This document shows positions 1 to 4,255 of a stretch of DNA of 8,798 nucleotides, piece by piece. This stretch comes from an uncultured Atopobium sp. (lineage in GTDB: Bacteria > Actinomycetota > Coriobacteriia > Coriobacteriales > Atopobiaceae). Under the pieces are notes generated by a model that was not told the DNA's origin, searched no databases, and saw only the letters and a list, made by a program, of their open reading frames with translations. Numbering within the stretch: position 1 is the stretch's first letter; every line of letters starts with the position of its first letter. The stretch spans positions 1 through 8,798 of the forward strand of contig CALBBS010000203.1 in the NCBI GenBank assembly GCA_937926845.1, read 5' to 3'. The position numbers and the translations under genes are program-made.

Positions 1-597
1 TACCAAATGGATCAGCTGCTCCAAGCTGATTCTCAAGCACTTCCTTTCCTTGATGCCCAAGCTGGCGAGAAAACCAGCGCACTCCTTACGCAGCTGCGCT
101 CAGAGAAAAATACTGTTGGCGGCAGCATAGAATGTGCGGCAACGGGTGTTCCTGCAGGTATTGGGTGCCCTCATTTCCATGGACTTGAAAATACCATCTC
201 TGCTGCAGTCTTTGGTGTTCCCGCTGTTAAAGCCATAGAATTTGGTAGCGGTATGAATGTCGCTAATCTCCTTGGCTCTGAGAATAACGATGCCTTTGAG
301 GTGCGTAACGGCTCCGTTGTGCCAACCACAAATCATGCTGGAGGTATTCTGGGCGGTATTTCAACAGGCGCTCCCATCTGGTTTAGATGTGCGTTAAAAC
401 CTATCTCGAGCATTGGCCTACCCCAGAACTCGGTAAACCTTCAAACTATGGAACCAGAGCAGCTTGTTGTTCAGGGCAGACATGATGTAACTGCGGTTTT
501 GCGTGCTGTGCCCTGCGTTGAAAGCGCTTTTGCACTAGCTCTTCTCGACACCTTATATTCCTGGCCCTCTGAGCAGAACGGATATAACAATGACTAA
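1..597 (+). CDS. aroC: Chorismate synthase, 3' portion (5' end outside window)
   Basis: The frame is open from the first base, so the gene is cut at its 5' end; about 198 codons remain of a family usually 350-400 residues long. Chorismate synthase removes phosphate from 5-enolpyruvylshikimate-3-phosphate to give chorismate and needs reduced FMN; it is cytoplasmic. The recognisable family segments are the VGGSIE and GVPAGIG stretch (about 115-175), the NHAGGILGGISTG motif (331-369) and the GRHD...RAVP segment near the C-terminus (475-513). These match the C-terminal half of the family in order. The last 8 bases overlap the start of the chorismate mutase gene, which indicates translational coupling in one aromatic-pathway operon. 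The first Met in frame (position 7) is internal and is not a start. Nothing suggests damage in the visible part. Confidence 0.95.
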   Translation, partial: YQMDQLLQADSQALPFLDAQAGEKTSALLTQLRSEKNTVGGSIECAATGVPAGIGCPHFHGLENTISAAVFGVPAVKAIEFGSGMNVANLLGSENNDAFEVRNGSVVPTTNHAGGILGGISTGAPIWFRCALKPISSIGLPQNSVNLQTMEPEQLVVQGRHDVTAVLRAVPCVESAFALALLDTLYSWPSEQNGYNND

Positions 598-862
598 TCA
601 GCTAGAAACGCTTCGCCAGGAAATCGATTCAATTGATGCGCAAATCTTTGACCTCTTTAAGCAAAGGATTGCGGTTGCCAAACAAATTGGTGCTTACAAA
701 AAAGAGCAGGACCTCACTGTTCTTGATTTCTCAAGAGAAAATGCCAAAAGAGACCAGGTTAAAGCCTCTGTTTCTAATGAACTTGAACCATATGCTTTAG
801 AGTTACTTGAGGTATTGATGAACGCTGCAAAGGCAGTTCAGGAGACATCTCGTGAGCTCTAA
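590..862 (+). CDS. Monofunctional chorismate mutase, AroQ (all-helical) class
   Basis: This 90-residue protein converts chorismate to prephenate, the first step toward phenylalanine and tyrosine. It is a stand-alone version of the helical domain found at the N-terminus of E. coli PheA. By alignment from memory with that domain, the active-site set appears complete: Arg9 (in LRQEIDSID), Arg26, Lys37, Arg49-Glu50 and Gln84. No prephenate dehydratase or dehydrogenase domain is attached. The ATG lies inside the end of aroC (8-bp overlap) with no convincing Shine-Dalgarno sequence, so it is probably translated by coupling. Its own end overlaps the next gene by 11 bp. Product and substrate of its neighbours (chorismate synthase upstream, shikimate enzymes downstream) agree with the role. 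The class is clear; whether it is feedback-regulated cannot be seen. Confidence 0.92.
   Translation: MTNQLETLRQEIDSIDAQIFDLFKQRIAVAKQIGAYKKEQDLTVLDFSRENAKRDQVKASVSNELEPYALELLEVLMNAAKAVQETSREL
840..844 (+). promoter_or_regulatory. Ribosome binding site for aroE-aroK (decides GTG start)
   Basis: AGGAG lies 7 bases before a GTG codon at 852, inside the end of the chorismate mutase gene. It supports GTG at 852 as the start of the AroE-AroK fusion. Confidence 0.75.
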
Positions 863-2162
863 AACGGTACAACAAGGTTCAAGTAACCCTACAGCCCCTC
901 TTGCTCCTTACGGCCTTATTGGACAGAAACTCTCTCATAGTTGGTCGGCAGAAATTCATGAAAAGTTGGGGTCATTTCCCTATCAACTTTATGAGCTTTC
1001 TGCTTCTGAACTGAAGGGTTTTCTTAAAGACCAACCTTGGCAGGGCTTGAACGTTACTATCCCCTACAAAAAGGATGCCTGTGCTCTTGCGGACTCAGTT
1101 TCTGAGGATGCGCAAGCTGTGGGAGCGGCAAATACCCTGGTAAAAGATGTAAATGGTTTTATAGCAGCAGACAATACCGATGTCTATGGCTTTGAGTATC
1201 TGGTAAAAAGCCTCAAGGTCAACTTGAGCCATAAAAAGACAATTGTCTTTGGGGCCTTTGGTGGTGCTGGCCAGGCAATTTGCTATGCGCTCAAAAAAGG
1301 TAGTTCATATGTTGTGGGAGTCTCCAGGAACCCTCACGAAAGTTCTTCATATGTAGACTGCGCAATTACCTATGACCAGATTAAATCCCACTATGACGCT
1401 GATCTTCTTGTCAATGCAACGCCAGTAGGAATGTTCCCATATGCTGGTGATTCTCCTCTTTCAAAAGAGGAACTTTCTGCTTTTACTTCCCTCCAATGCG
1501 TGATTGATCTTATCTATAATCCGCTGCGCTCTCAGCTTCTACTTGATGCAGCTAGCCTTGGACTGCAAAACGCAAACGGACTAAAAATGCTGGTAGCTCA
1601 AGCAGCTAGAGCAAACTCACTCTTTTTGGGAAAAGATGTATCAGACTCTCAGATAGAAAACATCTCGCGTGAGCTTCATGCTTCAAAAGAAAACATCGTA
1701 CTTATTGGTATGCCGGGAGTTGGAAAAACCTCTACGGGAGAAGCTCTAGCAAAACTTCTGAATCGTCCCTGGATAGACACTGATTTTCTTATCAAGCAGA
1801 AAACTCACTGCGAAGCGGCAACCTACCTACAAACACACGGTGAAGCAGCGTTTAGGTATCTAGAACATGAAGTAATTCAAGGGATTTCCAGCATGAGTGG
1901 TGTGGTAATCTCTTGCGGAGGCGGTGTAGTTGTTACACTCTCAAACTACCAGCTCCTCCGTCAAAATGGAAAGCTTGTCTACCTAACGCGCCCGCTTGAA
2001 GACCTAGCTATTGTCGGCAGACCTCTTTCAGAACGTATGGGTGTTCAGAATCTTGCCGCAGTACGTATTCCGCTCTATGAAGCATGGGCAGAGGTAACTT
2101 TTTCTTGTCTTGGCAGTCCAGAAGCTGATGCCAAAGGTCTTCTCGATACACTTCAAGCATAA
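852..2162 (+). CDS. Bifunctional shikimate dehydrogenase-shikimate kinase (AroE-AroK fusion)
   Basis: A 436-residue cytoplasmic protein with two complete enzymes. Residues about 18-275 are NADPH-dependent shikimate dehydrogenase (dehydroshikimate to shikimate): SHS (28-30) for shikimate binding, NVTIPYKK (67-74) with catalytic Lys73, NTD (108-110) with catalytic Asp110, a glycine-rich nucleotide loop GAFGGAG (134-140), NATPVGM (188-194) and MLVAQ ending at Gln250. Residues about 280-436 are shikimate kinase (shikimate to shikimate-3-phosphate, using ATP): Walker A GMPGVGKT (286-293), IDTD (308-311), GEAAFR (330-335), GGG (356-358), lid GRPLSE (389-394) and RIPLYE (405-410). The two halves catalyse consecutive steps, so the fusion may favour intermediate transfer (inference). 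The dinucleotide loop departs from the usual GAGGA pattern by a Phe at 136. GTG start at 852, supported by AGGAG at 840; 11-bp overlap with the preceding gene. Confidence 0.95.
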   Translation: MSSKTVQQGSSNPTAPLAPYGLIGQKLSHSWSAEIHEKLGSFPYQLYELSASELKGFLKDQPWQGLNVTIPYKKDACALADSVSEDAQAVGAANTLVKDVNGFIAADNTDVYGFEYLVKSLKVNLSHKKTIVFGAFGGAGQAICYALKKGSSYVVGVSRNPHESSSYVDCAITYDQIKSHYDADLLVNATPVGMFPYAGDSPLSKEELSAFTSLQCVIDLIYNPLRSQLLLDAASLGLQNANGLKMLVAQAARANSLFLGKDVSDSQIENISRELHASKENIVLIGMPGVGKTSTGEALAKLLNRPWIDTDFLIKQKTHCEAATYLQTHGEAAFRYLEHEVIQGISSMSGVVISCGGGVVVTLSNYQLLRQNGKLVYLTRPLEDLAIVGRPLSERMGVQNLAAVRIPLYEAWAEVTFSCLGSPEADAKGLLDTLQA

Positions 2163-2188
2163 CAGTAAGCGTTCGCAGTTATTTTTTT
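2160..2188 (+). terminator. Possible weak intrinsic terminator after the aroC-aroE/K operon
   Basis: The stop codon of aroE-aroK begins an imperfect hairpin (outer TAAC/GTTA arms, an internal bulge, inner GC-GTTC-GC) followed directly by seven T residues. The stem is short and interrupted, so termination would be partial at best and read-through into the EIIB-AroQ gene is likely. Confidence 0.35.
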
Positions 2189-2214
2189 ACCGTTCACCGG
2201 ATGGTTCGTAGATT

Positions 2215-2245
2215 TTGAATTTTGGCACGTTAAAGCCCCTATACT
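2215..2245 (+). promoter_or_regulatory. Weak candidate promoter upstream of EIIB-AroQ
   Basis: TTGAAT (2215-2220) and TATACT (2240-2245) resemble -35 and -10 elements, but the 19-base spacer is longer than optimal. The -10-like box is good (5 of 6). It would give a leader of about 90 bases before the ATG at 2343. Confidence 0.35.
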
Positions 2246-2264
2246 TATGCTTCGTAGGTGTGTA

Positions 2265-2280
2265 TTCATAAGACTATGAA
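2265..2280. promoter_or_regulatory. Inverted repeat TTCATA-agac-TATGAA
   Basis: A perfect 6-bp inverted repeat with a 4-base spacer lies about 20 bases downstream of the candidate -10 box and 60 bases before the EIIB-AroQ start. It could be an operator or a small RNA hairpin in the leader; no known site is recognised. Confidence 0.3.
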
Positions 2281-2329
2281 AATGCTAGACCAAATCAAAC
2301 GGTTAAGTGTTTGATATGTGGTCATACTT

Positions 2330-2335
2330 GGGGAG
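2330..2335 (+). promoter_or_regulatory. Ribosome binding site for EIIB-AroQ (decides ATG at 2343)
   Basis: GGGGAG is followed after 7 bases by ATG at 2343. The in-frame alternatives upstream (GTG 2307, ATG 2316) have no purine-rich site before them, so 2343 is preferred. Confidence 0.8.
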
Positions 2336-2342
2336 ATATCCG

Positions 2343-3233
2343 ATGGATAGCAATGCTATTGCTCACGAGATCCTAAATGCAATAGGCGGCTCAAAAAACT
2401 TAACTCACAACGAAGTATGCATGACGCGACTTCGCCTTTCCATCAATGATATGACGCTTATAGACTGTGAACAGCTGGCCACAGCCACTGGTGTTCTTGG
2501 TATTGTAGGAAAAGGCGCCAACGGACTTGAGGTAGTCTTTGGCCCCAATCTTGTGTGTCAAGTAAATGATGCCCTTAATCACGTTTTGGGTGAGCCAGAA
2601 AAGACTTTTTGTTCGCTAGATGAGAAGCGAGCAGATCTTCCCACTCAGCACAACGAAGAGGTGGATGAACTAATCTCTTTGCTTGCTCAAAAAAATACCC
2701 TTGATCAAGACGAAGAAGACTTTGACAGCATTGCCTCTAACTTAGACGCAGACGACTTTGAAGACAACTATGAGGATGACCTCGACGCTCCTCGCCTACT
2801 CATAATCAACGGCCCAAACATCAACATGCTGGGCATTCGTGAGCCAGAGATTTATGGAAAAGCTGACTACAGAACCCTTATAGAGACTTGTAAGGAAGAA
2901 GCCCACTCTCAAGGTTTCTCTGATTGTGTGTGTTATCAATCAAACCATGAGGGTGATCTAGTTGATGCGATCCAGGACGCCCTGGGCAGCTACGATGGCA
3001 TAATTATCAATCCTGCCGCTTTTACGCACACCTCAGTTGCCCTGCTCGACGCGGCACTAGCCGTGCAAATTCCCATGATTGAGGTGCATCTTACTAACAT
3101 CTCTACCAGAGAAGACTTTAGGCACATTTCTTACATAAAAGATGCCTGCTTTGCTACAGTTGCTGGTAAAGGAATTGACAGCTACAGAGAAGCAATCCAA
3201 CTGATGGCGGTTCATCTCAAAGCTGAAGCATAA
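2343..3233 (+). CDS. aroQ: PTS EIIB domain fused to type II 3-dehydroquinate dehydratase (AroQ)
   Basis: A 296-residue soluble protein from the ATG at 2343. Residues about 4-80 match the glucose-family PTS EIIB domain: an IGGSKN segment, then the phospho-acceptor Cys26 in VCMTRLR (25-31), and GANGLEVVFGP (58-68). Residues 84-148 are a linker; its last 29 residues (120-148) include 15 Asp/Glu. Residues about 151-293 are a full-length type II dehydroquinase, which dehydrates 3-dehydroquinate to 3-dehydroshikimate: NGPNINML (156-163), lid IREPEIYG with Arg166 and Tyr171, NHEGDLVD, NPAAFTHTS (223-231) and EVHLTN (247-252). The enzyme supplies the substrate for AroE just upstream. Known: EIIB domains normally carry phosphate from EIIA to a sugar in EIIC; no EIIA or EIIC is encoded in this window. 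Inference: the EIIB part is regulatory, or a remnant. Catalytic motifs of AroQ look intact. A strong terminator follows. Confidence 0.9.
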   Translation: MDSNAIAHEILNAIGGSKNLTHNEVCMTRLRLSINDMTLIDCEQLATATGVLGIVGKGANGLEVVFGPNLVCQVNDALNHVLGEPEKTFCSLDEKRADLPTQHNEEVDELISLLAQKNTLDQDEEDFDSIASNLDADDFEDNYEDDLDAPRLLIINGPNINMLGIREPEIYGKADYRTLIETCKEEAHSQGFSDCVCYQSNHEGDLVDAIQDALGSYDGIIINPAAFTHTSVALLDAALAVQIPMIEVHLTNISTREDFRHISYIKDACFATVAGKGIDSYREAIQLMAVHLKAEA

Positions 3234-3265
3234 CCAGTTGCTTATAACCACTTGGCGAGAAACAC

Positions 3266-3301
3266 AAACCTGCTGTAATGCTAAATTGCAGCAGGTTTTT
3301 T
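3266..3301. terminator. Strong intrinsic terminator between convergent genes
   Basis: The arms at 3266-3278 and 3286-3298 pair (core CCTGCTG/CAGCAGG, extended by A-T pairs and one G-T pair) around a 7-base loop, followed by T residues on the plus strand to 3301. It ends EIIB-AroQ transcription. On the minus strand the same stem is followed by a weaker TTTGTGTTT tract, so it may also end the cyclo-ligase transcript, whose stop codon overlaps the T-run. Confidence 0.9.
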
Positions 3302-3881
3302 ATGCACACGTAAGTACATCTAACTCGGTTATCACCATATCTACGGCAACATCAAATGCTGTATGAGGAAGCGTTTCTCGGCTCAAATTTTGCTGGTAAG
3401 CAAGACAAATTTTCTTGCCAGGGTACGTAGACAAGAACCGGTCATAAAAACCAGCACCATAACCTAGACGATAACCATGTATATCAACAAGCAATGCCGG
3501 GACAATACAGATTGAGGTGTCCATACTTTCTTCTGTTAAAGCAGGTAATTCTTTTGGCGGTTCAAGTAGACCAAAAGGAGCAGCCATAAGTTGATCTGAA
3601 GAAGTAATAGCTACAAACTCTAAACAATGTCCAGGTAGACAACGAGGTACCGCAACCGTTTTCCTATCGCGTAGAGCGCATTCAATAAACATCCTGGTAG
3701 AAACTTCAGATGAAACAGAAACATACGTTAAAACAGTAATTGCTTCTGCATATTCAGAGGTTGCAAGAAGTTTCTGAGTAATGCAATCATCAAGCACGGA
3801 CCTCTCTTGCTCAGAAAGAGCCTCTCTTGCTGCTAGACGTTCTTCTCGCAAGCGTTGTTTTTCTAATGCCGCAGTGTCCAT
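3300..3881 (-). CDS. fau: 5-formyltetrahydrofolate cyclo-ligase
   Basis: A 193-residue cytoplasmic enzyme (family also named YgfA/YqgN/MTHFS) that uses ATP to convert 5-formyltetrahydrofolate to 5,10-methenyltetrahydrofolate, returning a folate storage form to one-carbon metabolism. The family hallmark GYRLGYGAGFYDRFL is at 136-150. The basic N-terminus (KQRLREERLAAREAL) and the VPAL segment (127-130) before the hallmark are also typical, and length is normal. The ATG at 3881 has a strong GGGGAGG site just upstream (plus-strand positions 3886-3892). It is convergent with EIIB-AroQ and divergent from the pfl operon. A candidate promoter is at 3925-3952. Formate made by the adjacent pyruvate formate-lyase can feed folate one-carbon pools in organisms with formate-tetrahydrofolate ligase, but that gene is not seen here, so the link is only suggestive. 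Confidence 0.93.
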   Translation of the reverse strand: MDTAALEKQRLREERLAAREALSEQERSVLDDCITQKLLATSEYAEAITVLTYVSVSSEVSTRMFIECALRDRKTVAVPRCLPGHCLEFVAITSSDQLMAAPFGLLEPPKELPALTEESMDTSICIVPALLVDIHGYRLGYGAGFYDRFLSTYPGKKICLAYQQNLSRETLPHTAFDVAVDMVITELDVLTCA

Positions 3882-3924
3882 GAAACCTCCCCTGTGACTA
3901 AGGATACCAACAAATTCTGTGTAC

Positions 3925-3952
3925 GTTTTAAGAAGAAACAGACACCTGTCAC
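3925..3952 (-). promoter_or_regulatory. Candidate promoter for the cyclo-ligase gene
   Basis: Read on the minus strand, GTGACA (3952-3947) and TAAAAC (3930-3925) are separated by 16 bases and resemble -35 and -10 elements. The -35-like box lies in the GTCAC/GTGAC inverted repeat, so a protein bound there could control it. Sequence match only. Confidence 0.3.
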
Positions 3953-3964
3953 GTTAAATGTGAC
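3948..3964. promoter_or_regulatory. Inverted repeat GTCAC-N7-GTGAC
   Basis: A perfect 5-bp inverted repeat with a 7-base spacer (GTTAAAT). The half TGTGACTAA (3959-3967) is repeated exactly at 3893-3901, between the cyclo-ligase ribosome site and this element. Possible regulator site for either divergent gene; the arms face opposite to a CRP/FNR site (TGTGA-N6-TCACA), so that family is not assigned. Confidence 0.35.
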
Positions 3965-4176
3965 TAAATCTCAACAATTTTTATATAGCTTCTTCTTTAG
4001 CAAATTTCTGACCTGCGGAAATGTAAACCTTTTCTAACTTGTCAAAATATTGCGTATTTGTCACTTGTTTGGCACTACATATTGAGTAAAGTTAGAGGTC
4101 GTAACTAATATTTGACGTCATTTGTCCAAAGACATACCTGCTGTCAAAATTAGTCTCAAGATTGCTATTTGTAAAC

Positions 4177-4212
4177 TGCTGAGCGGCCATGCTCCACTCA
4201 ACACGCTCAGCA
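4177..4212 (+). promoter_or_regulatory. Leader hairpin 1 upstream of pflB
   Basis: TGCTGAGCG (4177-4185) and CGCTCAGCA (4204-4212) are perfect complements, a 9-bp GC-rich stem with an 18-base loop. Competing pairings exist: CATGCT (4188-4193) with AGCATG (4209-4214), and GAGC (4181-4184) with GCTC (4191-4194). There is no T-run after it, so it is not an intrinsic terminator. It would be part of the pfl leader RNA if transcription starts upstream. Confidence 0.55.
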
Positions 4213-4215
4213 TGA

Positions 4216-4240
4216 ACGCGGACATATACATTGTCCGTGT
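4216..4240 (+). promoter_or_regulatory. Leader hairpin 2 abutting the pflB ribosome site
   Basis: ACGCGGACA (4216-4224) pairs with TGTCCGTGT (4232-4240) through nine pairs, one of them G-T, around the 7-base loop TATACAT. It ends one base before the AAAAAGGAG that contains the Shine-Dalgarno sequence. It may protect the 5' end or affect ribosome access; as DNA, CGGACA-N7-TGTCCG could also be an operator. Confidence 0.55.
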
Positions 4241-4255
4241 AAAAAGGAGTATGTT

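Larger units (their letters stand above)
3882..4255. promoter_or_regulatory. Divergent intergenic region between cyclo-ligase and pfl operon
   Basis: 374 bases without a gene, A+T-rich. It contains the cyclo-ligase ribosome site, four copies of the GTGAC/GTCAC pentamer (3894, 3948, 3960, 4060), an 8-bp palindrome TGACGTCA (4113-4120), TGTC-CAAA-GACA (4123-4134), and two hairpins before pfl (4177-4240). Several -35-like boxes face pfl (TTGTCA 4058, TTGGCA 4069, TTGACG 4112), but none has a convincing -10 at 16-18 bases, so I do not choose a pfl promoter. The pfl Shine-Dalgarno AAGGAG is at 4244-4249, six bases before the ATG. Confidence 0.7.

Noticed and set aside
2307..2342. GTG (2307) or ATG (2316) as the start of EIIB-AroQ
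   Set aside because: No Shine-Dalgarno precedes either, the added residues are outside the EIIB domain, and ATG 2343 has GGGGAG at good spacing.
4189..4215. Eight-codon open frame in the pfl leader (ATG 4189 to TGA 4213) as a leader peptide
   Set aside because: It has only a weak purine stretch upstream and no run of regulatory codons. Such a short frame is expected by chance.
3882..4255. Canonical Rex, FNR or CRP site before pfl
   Set aside because: The closest matches (for example TGTGACTAAATCTCAACA at 3959) have wrong spacing or poor second half-sites, so no regulator is named.
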